From NCBI GenBank assembly GCA_001871325.1, contig MNVA01000001.1, forward strand, positions 1 to 41,626: DNA of 41,626 nt, in the 5' to 3' direction. Under the pieces are notes generated by a model, which saw only the letters and a list, made by a program, of their open reading frames with translations, was not told the origin of the DNA and ran no database searches. Position numbers and translations under genes: made by a program. Below, piece by piece: positions 1-7,933 of the stretch. Position 1 is the first letter of the stretch, and each line of letters opens with the position of its first letter. This DNA comes from Ignavibacteria bacterium CG1_02_37_35 (GTDB lineage Bacteria; Bacteroidota; Ignavibacteria; Ignavibacteriales; Ignavibacteriaceae).

Positions 1-239
1 ACAATTACATTTTCTCCAACGATTCCGATATCCGCAACGCCATCCTGCACATATTCGGGAATGTCATCATCGCGGAGCAGCAATAAATCAAGCGGGAACG
101 ATGATGATGAAACCACCAATCGCTCGGCATAATTTTCAATATCAATTCCGCACAATTTTAAAAGCTCGATTGATTTATCCGTCAATCTTCCTTTTTTTTG
201 CACGGCTAATTTTAAGTTTCCGTTAGTTGTAATATTCAT
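1..239 (-). CDS. hisG: ATP phosphoribosyltransferase HisG, N-terminal part (cut by window edge)
   Basis: HisG joins ATP and PRPP in the first committed step of histidine synthesis. Only about 79 residues are visible. They show the family's N-terminal signature: a short lead-in, then LKLAVQKKGRLTDKSIELL, later SSSSFPLDLLLLRDDDIPEYV and VADIGIVGENV, the PRT-domain strand that precedes the substrate pocket. The start is the ATG at 237-239, just after a sequence AAAGGAATCAACT that can serve as ribosome-binding site. The gene reads leftward out of the window, and the rest of a his operon probably follows. A histidine-rich leader peptide and terminator lie directly upstream, which supports the identity independently. 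Family assignment is firm. Whether this is the long or short HisG form cannot be seen. Confidence 0.93.
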   Translation of the reverse strand, partial: MNITTNGNLKLAVQKKGRLTDKSIELLKLCGIDIENYAERLVVSSSSFPLDLLLLRDDDIPEYVQDGVADIGIVGENVI

Positions 240-250
240 AGTTGATTCCT

Positions 251-281
251 TTAAAACAAAAAACCCGACAAATGTGTCGGG
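251..281 (-). terminator. his attenuator terminator hairpin
   Basis: Reading the minus strand, CCCGACA (281-275), loop CATT and TGTCGGG (270-264) form a perfect 7-bp GC-rich stem. It is followed at once by TTTTTTGTTTT. It ends about 12 bases before the hisG start and can only serve as an attenuator for hisG. A competing antiterminator pairs leader bases GCGTCGGCGG (328-319) with CCCCCGACAC, which includes the terminator 5' arm (8 of 10 pairs, with an uninterrupted GTCGG/CCGAC core). Confidence 0.88.
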
Positions 282-311
282 GGCTGATGTTCAAAATATA
301 ACAGAAAGATG

Positions 312-383
312 CTACTCGCCGCCGACGCAGATTAAATATGTGCGGTGATGATGAATTGTTATATTTGGTAAAGATTTTTTCAT
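312..383 (-). CDS. hisL: his operon leader peptide (23 codons, His-His-His-Arg)
   Basis: This short ORF begins ATG-AAA-AAA and encodes MKKSLPNITI followed by three consecutive His codons (CAT CAT CAC), then Arg-Thr-Tyr and a short tail ending Val-Gly-Gly-Glu, TAG. It lies between the divergent marC gene and hisG. It ends 31 bases before a terminator hairpin that itself stands just upstream of hisG. Its last codons (319-328) can pair with the 5' arm of that terminator. The arrangement is that of a ribosome-mediated attenuator: stalling at the His codons frees the 3' part of the leader to form the antiterminator, while a ribosome that reaches the stop codon covers it. No strong Shine-Dalgarno is visible before the ATG. 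The His run and position are seen directly; the function is inferred from known his attenuators. Confidence 0.82.
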   Translation of the reverse strand: MKKSLPNITIHHHRTYLICVGGE

Positions 384-393
384 AACTTCGACA

Positions 394-424
394 CCAAAAT
401 AAAAAAAATTCTTTTACAAACAAA
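394..424 (-). promoter_or_regulatory. possible Bacteroidota-type promoter for the his leader
   Basis: On the minus strand TTTG (424-421) is followed after 19 bases by TATTTTGG (401-394). This resembles the Bacteroidota -33 TTTG and -7 TAnnTTTG boxes with 7 of 8 matches. It would put transcription start only a few bases before the leader ATG. The match is weak in AT-rich DNA and the lineage's promoter consensus is not established here. Confidence 0.25.
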
Positions 425-431
425 GAGTGAA

Positions 432-1070
432 ATGAATAGTTTATTTGAATTTGGGCTTCTGGCGTTTACCTCGTTTTTTACGATGATCAATCCGATTGGA
501 GTAATTCCCATTTATGCATCGCTCACCGCCAAAATGACGCAGAAAGAAGCTCATGCCGTTGCGCTGAAAGCCGTGCTAACAGCTTTGTTGATTATGTTGT
601 TTTTCGCTTTTACCGGGCAGTTGGTTTTCAATTTCTTCCATATTTCTATTCACAGCCTAAGAGTTGTTGGAGGAATTATTTTTTTTATGGCGGGTTACGA
701 TATGCTTCAGGCAAAACTTATCCGCACAAAAGATGAAGAAAAAAGTACCGTTGAATTTGCAAAAGATATTGCCATAACGCCCCTTGCCATTCCGATGATC
801 TGCGGACCGGGCGCCATTACTATTTCAATTGTTTTGATGCGTGACGCAGTTGATTATGAACATAAAGCGATTTTATTTTTTGTGATGATTTTAGTGATGG
901 TTGTAACGCTCCTTTTTCTTTGGGGCGCTCGAAAAGTTTTAAATTTTTTGGGTGACAACGGAAACAAAGTGTTGATGCGGATCATGGGGTTAATCGTGAT
1001 GGTTATAGCGATCGAATTTTTCTTCGCCGGATTAACACCACTTGTCAGAAACATGTTAAAGATCGAGTGA
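432..1070 (+). CDS. MarC-family integral membrane protein
   Basis: A 212-residue polytopic inner-membrane protein of the MarC/UPF0056 (NAAT) family. It opens with SLFEFGLLAFTSFFTMINPIG, whose TMINPIG motif is typical of the family, and carries a second conserved segment IAITPLAIPMICGPGAITI near residues 113-131, the matching half of the internal repeat. About six membrane segments are visible, in line with the usual 200-220 residues. Some archaeal relatives are described as amino-acid transporters; the bacterial role is unsettled. It is divergent from the his leader with only 48 bases between starts, so both promoters must overlap. The ATG follows AGAGTGAA. Its placement next to the his operon may be chance. 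Confidence 0.9.
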   Translation: MNSLFEFGLLAFTSFFTMINPIGVIPIYASLTAKMTQKEAHAVALKAVLTALLIMLFFAFTGQLVFNFFHISIHSLRVVGGIIFFMAGYDMLQAKLIRTKDEEKSTVEFAKDIAITPLAIPMICGPGAITISIVLMRDAVDYEHKAILFFVMILVMVVTLLFLWGARKVLNFLGDNGNKVLMRIMGLIVMVIAIEFFFAGLTPLVRNMLKIE

Positions 1071-1132
1071 AAACGAAAGTAATTGTTGGTGAAGTTGTAA
1101 CTTTTGCTGGCTCTCCGGTTCAACCTTAAAAT

Positions 1133-1384
1133 TTAAATTACGCTTGGTTGCTTTAAGAACCACTCAATCCGTGAGCAATCGGTACAAATTAAAACCGAAG
1201 CCGATCTGTTCGCCCAATCAAATCCCAAGAATGTCATTCCGGGAGTGTTCAACAGAATTTCACGGTATTCAAATTTGTCGTGTCCGCAAAAAGGGCAGAC
1301 AATCTTTTTTTGATTCATCGAAAAAGAAGAAACTTGCCGATCCAACTTTTTTGTTCTATCAAATAAACCCATGTTATTCTCCAA
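1133..1384 (-). CDS. small zinc-ribbon protein
   Basis: An 83-residue protein with two CxxC knuckles, CPFC (C30, C33) and CTDC (C67, C70), separated by 33 residues, so it probably binds one zinc ion. The spacer LLNTPGMTFLGFDWANRSAS followed by a strand into CTDCSRIEW recalls the YpzJ/COG3478 group of Zn-ribbon proteins, often labelled nucleic-acid binding. No catalytic motif is present. Either Met1 or Met5 (MGLFDRTK, start 1372) could be the start. It stands alone, convergent with marC and divergent from the OPT transporter gene. The zinc ribbon is visible in the sequence; the family placement is from memory and the function is unknown. Confidence 0.7.
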   Translation of the reverse strand: MENNMGLFDRTKKLDRQVSSFSMNQKKIVCPFCGHDKFEYREILLNTPGMTFLGFDWANRSASVLICTDCSRIEWFLKQPSVI

Positions 1385-1598
1385 TAGTTATTGAGTGGTA
1401 GTTATTATAGAATCAACAGCAAAAATTTTTCTGCTTCTATAAAATAAATCAATAATACTTCTCTGTCAAGAATTGGGTTCTGGGAATCATCGACTAAAAT
1501 AATTTTCCGTTTCTTTAATTAGTATTTCTCTTTCATCAATGTTTTTGATATTTTTCTTACAAAGAATATAACATTAACCAATCATAACGAGGTTCTTA

Positions 1599-3575
1599 GT
1601 GGAACACGAGTCTTCTGTTAAAGGATTACCGGAAAATGCGTATAAAGAATTAAAAGAGGGGGAAGTTTATTCTCCAATAATGGATACCAAAAAGGTTTAT
1701 CCTGAAGTGACCCCTTGGTCTGTCTTCTGGGGATTAGTAATGGCAGCCTTATTTTCTGCGGCTGCGGCGTATCTCGGTTTAAAGATCGGACAGGTGTTTG
1801 AAGCCGCAATTCCCATTGCAATTATTGCCGTTGGTCTTTCGGCAGTTACAAAAAGAAAAAATGCTCTTGGTGAAAACGTAATTATTCAATCTATCGGCGC
1901 AAGTTCCGGAGTGGTTGTAGCAGGCGCTATTTTTACAATTCCAGCTCTCTACATTCTCAATCTCAACGCAGAGTTTTATAAAATATTTTTAGCTTCGCTC
2001 TTTGGCGGAATTCTCGGAATTCTTTTTCTGATTCCTTTCAGGAAATATTTTGTGCAGGAGATGCACGGAAAATTTCCTTTCCCGGAAGCAACAGCAACAA
2101 CAGAAGTTTTGGTTGCCGGAGAAAAGGGTGGAAATCAAGCTGTCGTTTTAGTCATCAGCGGACTTATCGGCGGTGTGTATGATTTTATAATTGCAACCTT
2201 CGGGTGGTGGAGCGAAGTGTTTTCTTCCCGTGTAATTTCACTCGGTCAACAGCTTGCAGATAAAACAAAATTAGTTTTTAAAATGAATGTCGGCACTGCG
2301 GTAATGGGATTGGGTTACATTGTCGGTTTAAAATATTCGGCGATCATTGCAGCGGGTTCGTTTGTTTCATGGTATGTGCTCATTCCGGTTGTTTATTATG
2401 TCGGAGGCAGTGCGACTCTTCCGTTAGGAGCAAATATTACAAAGTTAATTGGCGATATGTCCGCCGAAGAAATTTTCCGGAATTATGTTCGCCACATTGG
2501 TATCGGCGGAATTGCAATGGCGGGGATTATCGGCATCATTCGCTCTTCCAAAATTATTTCTTCCGCATTTTCTCTTGCAGCAAAAGAAATTTTCGGCGGC
2601 GTGAAAAGCGCAAACGACACATTACGAACACAAAAAGATTTGCCGATGATTGTCATAGTCGGCGGAATAGTAATTACCGCAGTTTTAATTTTTTTTTTCT
2701 TTCTCTTTGGCGTTGTGAATAACATTACGTATGCCTTTATCGGTTTGTTGATAGTGCTGATCATTTCATTTTTATTTACCACGGTAGCGGCAAACGCAAT
2801 TGCGATTGTGGGAACAAATCCTGTTTCGGGAATGACGTTAATGACGCTGATCATTTCTTCGATCATTTTAGTTTCCGTTGGTTTAAAAGGAGAAGCCGGA
2901 ATGGTTGCCGCATTAATTATTGGAGGAGCGGTTTGCACTGCATTATCAATGTCCGGCGGCTTCATTACTGATTTAAAGATCGGTTACTGGCTCGGCTCAT
3001 CACCATATAAACAACAAACCTGGAAATTTTTAGGAACGTTAGTTTCGGCAGCAACGGTTGGCTGGGTCATTTTAATTTTGAATGAAACGTATGGATTCAG
3101 CGGTGAAGGAGCTTTGGTTGCACCGCAGGCAAATGCAATGGCGGCGGTAATAAAACCGTTGATGGCAAATCAACCGGCGCCCTGGTTGCTGTATGTTGCC
3201 GGTGCGTTGTTCGCTTTAATTTTAACGATGCTGAAAATTCCCGCGTTGGCATTTGCGCTTGGTATGTACATTCCGCTTGAATTAAATACACCGTTGCTTG
3301 TCGGCGGATTGATCGCTCATTTCGTTTCTACCAGAAGCAAAGATGAAAAATTAAATACCGCAAGACGCGAACGCGGAACATTGATCGCGTCCGGATTTAT
3401 TGCGGGCGGCGCGTTGATGGGCGTGATAAGCGCTATTCTTCGTTATTCAGGATTCAACTGGGTAAACAATGCATGGTTCGAATCGCACTCAGCGGAATTA
3501 TTGGCGCTCGTTATGTTTGCGATAATCTGCGCTTACATGATCTGGGATTCTTTGCGCGCAAAAATTGGAGAATAA
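1599..3575 (+). CDS. OPT family oligopeptide transporter
   Basis: A 658-residue, roughly 14-16-segment membrane protein of the OPT superfamily, proton-coupled importers of short peptides or metal chelates. Family features are the N-terminal tract ending VTPWSVFWGLVMAALFSAAAAYLGLKIGQ and the KRKNALGENVIIQSIGASSG segment (about residues 85-104), then FPFPEATATTEVLVAGE near 165-181. Length is normal for bacterial OPTs. The start is GTG at 1599, preceded by ACGAGGTTCTTA. ATG codons further in would remove conserved sequence. Peptidase T lies 2.2 kb downstream on the same strand, separated by a restriction-modification pair. The two could form a peptide uptake and breakdown unit, which is an inference from position only. 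Confidence 0.93.
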   Translation: MEHESSVKGLPENAYKELKEGEVYSPIMDTKKVYPEVTPWSVFWGLVMAALFSAAAAYLGLKIGQVFEAAIPIAIIAVGLSAVTKRKNALGENVIIQSIGASSGVVVAGAIFTIPALYILNLNAEFYKIFLASLFGGILGILFLIPFRKYFVQEMHGKFPFPEATATTEVLVAGEKGGNQAVVLVISGLIGGVYDFIIATFGWWSEVFSSRVISLGQQLADKTKLVFKMNVGTAVMGLGYIVGLKYSAIIAAGSFVSWYVLIPVVYYVGGSATLPLGANITKLIGDMSAEEIFRNYVRHIGIGGIAMAGIIGIIRSSKIISSAFSLAAKEIFGGVKSANDTLRTQKDLPMIVIVGGIVITAVLIFFFFLFGVVNNITYAFIGLLIVLIISFLFTTVAANAIAIVGTNPVSGMTLMTLIISSIILVSVGLKGEAGMVAALIIGGAVCTALSMSGGFITDLKIGYWLGSSPYKQQTWKFLGTLVSAATVGWVILILNETYGFSGEGALVAPQANAMAAVIKPLMANQPAPWLLYVAGALFALILTMLKIPALAFALGMYIPLELNTPLLVGGLIAHFVSTRSKDEKLNTARRERGTLIASGFIAGGALMGVISAILRYSGFNWVNNAWFESHSAELLALVMFAIICAYMIWDSLRAKIGE

Positions 3576-3688
3576 AAGTTTAAATAGTTGTTTATGGATT
3601 TCAAAATAAAAAAGAATTAAATTGAAGTTAGGTTTATTAAAAAAACTTTGATAAGCTAATTGAATTCATAGAAATAAAAACCAGACAA

Positions 3689-3874
3689 ATGATAAAAAGT
3701 ATTCGGATTGTAAAGAAGAGCGATAAAAGCGATGATTTTACATTTTGGCAAGCTCAACCTTTTGAAAAACGGCTTGAAGCATTAGAGTCAATTAGAGAAG
3801 AATACAACAATTGGAAATATGGTAATCAACAAGGATTTCAAAGAGTTTATAAAGTCGTTGATAGAAATGCTTAA
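3689..3874 (+). CDS. small conserved protein, usual partner of an AbiEii-like nucleotidyltransferase (orphan)
   Basis: A 61-residue basic protein with the pattern DFTFWQAQPFEKRLEALESI then YNNWKYG and GFQRVYKVVDR. From memory, proteins of this pattern usually sit directly before a gene for a DNA polymerase-beta-like or AbiEii-like nucleotidyltransferase and look like the small half of a two-gene module. No nucleotidyltransferase is present here; the next gene is a HindIII-type endonuclease. The protein is full length for its kind and the frame is clean, so it is an orphan rather than a fragment. Function is unknown. It stands 113 bases after the OPT gene and 53 bases before the endonuclease, within what looks like a small defence insertion. 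Confidence 0.6.
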   Translation: MIKSIRIVKKSDKSDDFTFWQAQPFEKRLEALESIREEYNNWKYGNQQGFQRVYKVVDRNA

Positions 3875-3927
3875 AACCAACCAACAGTAAATAATAAAGG
3901 TTGAAAACTTAAATAGAAAGACATTGC

Positions 3928-4842
3928 TTGGAAATCATCATTTCGGATAGAGCCGTAAGCAGACGAACCTATTGGATAGACGAGATTCGTAAATTGAGTG
4001 GAAACTTCGGTGACGATTCAGATCGATTAGAAAAGGAACTAGGCCTAGAAATTAAAAAATCAGGTATAGTAGCTCTTATTGACCATTTAAGACTTTGTGG
4101 CAATATACCAGAATCATACGGACACGACACAAGTGAAGAAAAACTCTATTCAAAATATACAGATACATTGCTTTCTTTATCATTCGAAGCACTTGGTCTT
4201 AATAGTATTGTACTCAAAGAAAGGGCAGATGCTGCAGATGTGGAGGCTTTTGCCAAAGATTACAGTTTTGTAGCTGATGCCAAATCATTTAGACTTAGCA
4301 GAACAGCCAAAAACCAAAAGGATTTTAAAGTTCAGGCAATGGACAATTGGAAAAGAGGCAAACCCTATGCAATGGTAGTTTGTCCAATTTATCAATTGCC
4401 AAACACTTCAAGCCAGATTTATCAGCAAGCAATAGCACGAAACGTCTGTGTTTTTACATACTCTCACCTTTCATTGTTATTGACTTATTCTGAAGTAGAA
4501 AGCAAAGTCAAAGCACAGCAACTTTTGCGCAAAATATTTCAAACAATACCTACACTTAATTCCTCTAAAAACGCAATTGAGTATTGGTTATTTATTAACA
4601 GAACAATGCTTGGGTTTTCAAAGAAAATAGAAAATCTTTGGTCTATCGAAAAAGTAGCATCAATTGAAGCAATCAGCATAGCGAAAGAGGAAGCCTTGAC
4701 ATTTTTAGCACAAGAACGAGAAAAAACTATGAGCATGAGCCGTCAGGAAGCACTCAAAGAACTTATCAAAGTTCATAAAATTGATAGCAAGATTAATACT
4801 ATCAAGTCCATTTCAGACAACGGTCTTTTTGCTGTAAAATAA
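3928..4842 (+). CDS. HindIII-family type II restriction endonuclease
   Basis: A 304-residue enzyme closely resembling R.HindIII (about 300 residues), which cuts A^AGCTT. The diagnostic stretch VADAKSFRLSRTAKNQKDF (residues 115-133) is nearly the same as that in HindIII. Catalytic residues are recognisable as D104 (ADAADVEAF), D117 and K119 (DAK), the PD-(D/E)xK core. The only reasonable start is TTG at 3928, since an in-frame stop lies at 3910-3912 and no ATG or GTG intervenes. A weak start for the endonuclease is sensible when the methylase is translated from the same transcript. The methylase gene follows after 7 bases. The AAGCTT specificity is inferred from the close match. Several AAGCTT sites occur in the window (8243, 28281, 38056), so the host DNA must be methylated if the enzyme is active. 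Confidence 0.9.
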   Translation: MEIIISDRAVSRRTYWIDEIRKLSGNFGDDSDRLEKELGLEIKKSGIVALIDHLRLCGNIPESYGHDTSEEKLYSKYTDTLLSLSFEALGLNSIVLKERADAADVEAFAKDYSFVADAKSFRLSRTAKNQKDFKVQAMDNWKRGKPYAMVVCPIYQLPNTSSQIYQQAIARNVCVFTYSHLSLLLTYSEVESKVKAQQLLRKIFQTIPTLNSSKNAIEYWLFINRTMLGFSKKIENLWSIEKVASIEAISIAKEEALTFLAQEREKTMSMSRQEALKELIKVHKIDSKINTIKSISDNGLFAVK

Positions 4843-4849
4843 TTTAGAG

Positions 4850-5701
4850 ATGAATATCAACAACTACATAAATCAGATTATTGAAGGCAATTGCGTAGAG
4901 GTGATGAGAAACATTGAAGATAATGCAATTGATTTGACGGTCACTTCGCCACCTTACGATGATTTGCGAAATTATAAGGGATACGTTTTTCCTTTTGAAG
5001 ACATCGCTAAAGAATTATATCGCATAACAAAACCAGGCGGAGTTGTCGTATGGGTTGTAGCAGATGCAACCATTGTAGGAACCGAGACGGGAACAAGTTT
5101 TAAACAAGCTCTGTTTTTTAAAGAAATTGGATTTAATCTGCACGATACAATGATTTTCAGAAAAAGAAATCCAATTCCTCAAATTTATCGCAAGAGATAC
5201 AACAATGAGTTTGAATTTATGTTTGTGTTTAGTAAAGGAGTTGTAAAAACCCATAATCCGATATTGGTAGACTGTCTACATGCGGGTTTAGAATTAAATG
5301 GTACAACTTACAAAAACTATTCAAAGAACGAACAGACGAGAGAAAAGTTTGCTAAACCTGTGAAAGACAAGAAAATCAAAGGAAATATTTGGGAGTATGT
5401 TGTTGGCAAGAAACAGGAAGACCAAGAAGCAAAAGGACATCCGGCACCGTTCCCTTGTGAACTTGCAAGAGACCATATTTTTTCTTGGACAAATCCAGGC
5501 GGCATTGTTCTTGACCCGATGAGTGGCAGTGGTACAACTTGCAGAGTTGCTTGCGAATTAGACAGAAACTATATTGGTATTGACATAAGCCACGAATATT
5601 GTGAGCTTGCTCGTGAAAGAATTAAAATTCTTAATTCACAAACCAAACTAACATTTAATGCAGTGCCGCCATCAACAAGATACTTGCAAAAACAGGGCTA
5701 A
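4850..5701 (+). CDS. DNA adenine methyltransferase of the HindIII R-M pair
   Basis: A 283-residue class beta amino-methyltransferase. The catalytic motif IV SPPYDDL is near the N-terminus (S33-Y36). The AdoMet-binding motif I, LDPMSGSGTTCRVACEL, is near the C-terminus (D222-T230), followed by RNYIGIDISHEY. This order, IV before I, defines the beta class to which M.HindIII belongs. It should transfer a methyl group to N6 of an adenine in the site cut by the neighbouring enzyme. It lies 7 bases after the endonuclease and was probably co-transcribed with it. Family is certain. The exact target base is inferred from the partner. Confidence 0.92.
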   Translation: MNINNYINQIIEGNCVEVMRNIEDNAIDLTVTSPPYDDLRNYKGYVFPFEDIAKELYRITKPGGVVVWVVADATIVGTETGTSFKQALFFKEIGFNLHDTMIFRKRNPIPQIYRKRYNNEFEFMFVFSKGVVKTHNPILVDCLHAGLELNGTTYKNYSKNEQTREKFAKPVKDKKIKGNIWEYVVGKKQEDQEAKGHPAPFPCELARDHIFSWTNPGGIVLDPMSGSGTTCRVACELDRNYIGIDISHEYCELARERIKILNSQTKLTFNAVPPSTRYLQKQG

Positions 5702-5800
5702 AGAAATTAAATGAGCATTAAAAATTTTGTTAACCTTTGTATAAATTTTGATTTAGCAGATTTATCTTAACAACTGATTCTTTTATTTGGAGAAAAATTT

Positions 5801-7048
5801 ATGTTCGACTCAAATTATAAATTTACCTGCGTTGACCGCTTTCTTAACTATGTAAAATACGATACGCAATCAGACGAAGAAGCTACTTGTTTTCCAAGTT
5901 CCGAAAAGCAAAAAATTCTTTCAAAAGATTTAGCCGATGAACTTAAAGCGTTAGGCTTAAGCGATGCTCACATGGATGAGAATGGTTATGTAATGGCAAC
6001 GCTTTTTTCCAACACGAATAAACAAGTTCCCACTATTGGCTTTATTGCTCACGTTGATACTTCACCGGCTGTTTCCGGTGCAAATGTTCAAGCCGTTTTC
6101 AGAAAAAATTATCAAGGCGGCGACATTATTCTTGAAAAAGACGGACAAGTAATTAAAGCCGAAGATAATCCGGATTTAAAAGCGATGCTCGGATACGATA
6201 TTATTACAACCGACGGTTCAACATTGCTCGGCGCAGACAACAAATGCGGAGTTGCAGAAATTGTTGACGCGATACACTATTTCCTTTCTCATCCTGAAGT
6301 AAAACATGGAGAAATTAAAGTCTGCTTTACTCCCGATGAAGAAGTTGGCAGAGGAACAGAAAAATTCGATGTGAAAAAATTCGGCGCAAAATATGCTTAC
6401 ACGGTTGACGGACAAACGCGCGGTGAAGTTGAAGTAGAAACCTTTTCTGCCGATGCGCTTTTTATAAAATTTCAAGGAAAGAACATCCATCCCGGTTACG
6501 CAAAAGGAAAGATGATAAACGCAATAAAAGTTGCCGCGCATTTTATTGATCAACTTCCAAAAGGAAACCTTTCTCCAGAGACGACAGACGATAGAGAAGG
6601 ATATGTTCACCCATTTAATATTTCCGGAAGCGAAGAAGAAACAACAGTTAAATTTATCATCCGCGATTTTGATCAAGAGAAGTTAAAAGACTATGAAGAT
6701 TTGTTGATCAAGTTAGCCGCTAAAGTAGTGGAAGAATTTCCGGGAGCGCGTTACACTTTTCAGCAGATAGAACAATACCGCAACATGCGCTACATTCTCG
6801 ATCAACATAAACAAGTTTCAAATTACGCCATCGAAGCGATGGAACGTTTGAATATTGCCCCGAAGCAATCGGCAATTCGCGGCGGTACTGATGGAGCCCG
6901 GTTATCTTTTATGGGATTACCGACTCCGAATATTTTTGCCGGTGAACATAGTTTTCATTCCAAAACAGAGTGGGTAGCTATTCAAGATATGGAAATGGCT
7001 GTCAGGGTTATTATTACCATTGCTCAAATTTGGGAAGAAAAAAGTTAA
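5801..7048 (+). CDS. pepT: peptidase T (tripeptide aminopeptidase)
   Basis: A 415-residue M20B metallopeptidase that removes the N-terminal residue from tripeptides in the cytoplasm using two zinc ions. Metal ligands and catalytic residues are in place: H84-x-D86 (IAHVDTSP), D146 (LLGADNKCG), E180-E181 (PDEEVGRG), D203 (YTVDG) and H386 near the C-terminus (GEHSFHSK). Length matches the family (about 410). The ATG follows GGAGAAAAATTT. No signal peptide is present. It lies downstream of the OPT transporter across the R-M insertion. Confidence 0.96.
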   Translation: MFDSNYKFTCVDRFLNYVKYDTQSDEEATCFPSSEKQKILSKDLADELKALGLSDAHMDENGYVMATLFSNTNKQVPTIGFIAHVDTSPAVSGANVQAVFRKNYQGGDIILEKDGQVIKAEDNPDLKAMLGYDIITTDGSTLLGADNKCGVAEIVDAIHYFLSHPEVKHGEIKVCFTPDEEVGRGTEKFDVKKFGAKYAYTVDGQTRGEVEVETFSADALFIKFQGKNIHPGYAKGKMINAIKVAAHFIDQLPKGNLSPETTDDREGYVHPFNISGSEEETTVKFIIRDFDQEKLKDYEDLLIKLAAKVVEEFPGARYTFQQIEQYRNMRYILDQHKQVSNYAIEAMERLNIAPKQSAIRGGTDGARLSFMGLPTPNIFAGEHSFHSKTEWVAIQDMEMAVRVIITIAQIWEEKS

Positions 7049-7075
7049 TTCATTTTCATAAACTATGAGGGTGTT

Positions 7076-7423
7076 ATGTTACTGAAAATTTGGGTTTTAC
7101 TTGTTCCGTTTCTTTTTATGTCGTTCAATCAGCAGATGGAAGACGAGCTTTCGCTCGCTTTTCAAAATGCAAAGAAGGGCGTCTATTGGGGCTTATCAAA
7201 CTTGAAAGGAAAGAAAACCAGGTTTGAAAACAAGTTGATCTCTCAGGATAAGTTGATCGCCACGATCAAAATATCGAAAGAAATTAACGGCGCTATTATT
7301 GAATCCACCGGGCACAACGAATCTTCCGAAGTTACTATTATTGTACACCGTTCATACGATAGTTTGGCGAAAGACGGATACATTGAGAAGAATTCCGACT
7401 TGCTAAAAAACAACAGCGAATAA
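7076..7423 (+). CDS. small exported protein of unknown function
   Basis: A 115-residue protein with an N-terminal hydrophobic stretch (KIWVLLVPFLFMSF) that can act as signal peptide or anchor. A mixed charged segment rich in Lys and Glu follows, with strand-like stretches near 80-100 (VTIIVHRSYDSL). I do not recognise a family. It follows pepT by 27 bases with a GAGGGTGTT sequence before the ATG and may be read from the same transcript. The coding frame is supported by the signal-like start and by its fit between neighbours on the same strand. Confidence 0.6.
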   Translation: MLLKIWVLLVPFLFMSFNQQMEDELSLAFQNAKKGVYWGLSNLKGKKTRFENKLISQDKLIATIKISKEINGAIIESTGHNESSEVTIIVHRSYDSLAKDGYIEKNSDLLKNNSE

Positions 7424-7455
7424 CTTTTCGCCTAAAATAATGTAAGGAGAAAGAA

Positions 7456-7851
7456 ATGATAGTTCTTTTGCTCTTAACTTTTTTTCTTGCCGCGGCAACT
7501 TCTTTTGTTGTTGTTCTCTTCTTTAAAAAACCTGTAGCAGCAATGTTAAAAAGAATTATTGCCGATGAAATCCAAACGGCATGGACGAAATATGTTACTT
7601 TCGCAATTTATGTTGTCGGTATTTCAGGCGGAGTGCGTGTTTGGGAATTGGAGAAATATATTTCAAGTGGAAAAGATGCACAGCCCCTCGCGCTTACTTC
7701 TGAGCGGTGGATATTAGAAATTTATAGAACAATCATCGAGTCGCTGCAAAGTATTGCGTGGATGCTTTTAGTCTTTTTTATCTTTGCGCTGATTGCTTAC
7801 ACCATTGTACGAATTTCGGAAATGAAGCACCAAGGGAAACAAGCGGATTAA
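7456..7851 (+). CDS. small membrane protein of unknown function
   Basis: A 131-residue protein with two clear membrane segments: residues 1-25 (VLLLLTFFLAAATSFVVVLF) and about 98-120 (SIAWMLLVFFIFALIAYTIV), plus a possible weak one near 45-60. A soluble stretch of about 40 residues with a conserved-looking SGGVRVWELEKYI lies between. A good ribosome-binding site, AAGGAGAAAGAA, precedes the ATG. No family recognised. It stands 32 bases after the preceding exported protein, so both could share an operon with pepT. Confidence 0.62.
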   Translation: MIVLLLLTFFLAAATSFVVVLFFKKPVAAMLKRIIADEIQTAWTKYVTFAIYVVGISGGVRVWELEKYISSGKDAQPLALTSERWILEIYRTIIESLQSIAWMLLVFFIFALIAYTIVRISEMKHQGKQAD

Positions 7852-7933
7852 TATTTGAAGCGGCACACTCTTGACCTTGTCGTAATTTAGGACTAAATTA
7901 AGTACCGAATAAAGACAAAATTAGGATGTTAAA

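Noticed and set aside
223-423. A 66-codon minus-strand frame covering the his leader region
   Set aside because: It is in another frame from the leader peptide and hisG and runs through the terminator. The 23-codon His-rich ORF explains the region better.
1144-1401. An 85-codon plus-strand frame opposite the zinc-ribbon gene
   Set aside because: The minus-strand frame has two CxxC knuckles at sensible spacing; the plus-strand frame has no recognisable feature.
2483-2965. A 160-codon open frame on the minus strand inside the OPT gene
   Set aside because: It is antisense to conserved membrane segments, and its Ile/Pro/Thr-rich composition is the mirror of hydrophobic codons.
5702-5800. TTTG and TATAAATTTTG boxes upstream of pepT as a promoter
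   Set aside because: Spacing does not fit either the sigma-70 or the Bacteroidota consensus, and such words are common in this AT-rich DNA.
3600-5800. Direct or inverted repeats marking the ends of the R-M insertion
   Set aside because: I compared the two flanks by eye and found no convincing match, so no boundary is claimed.
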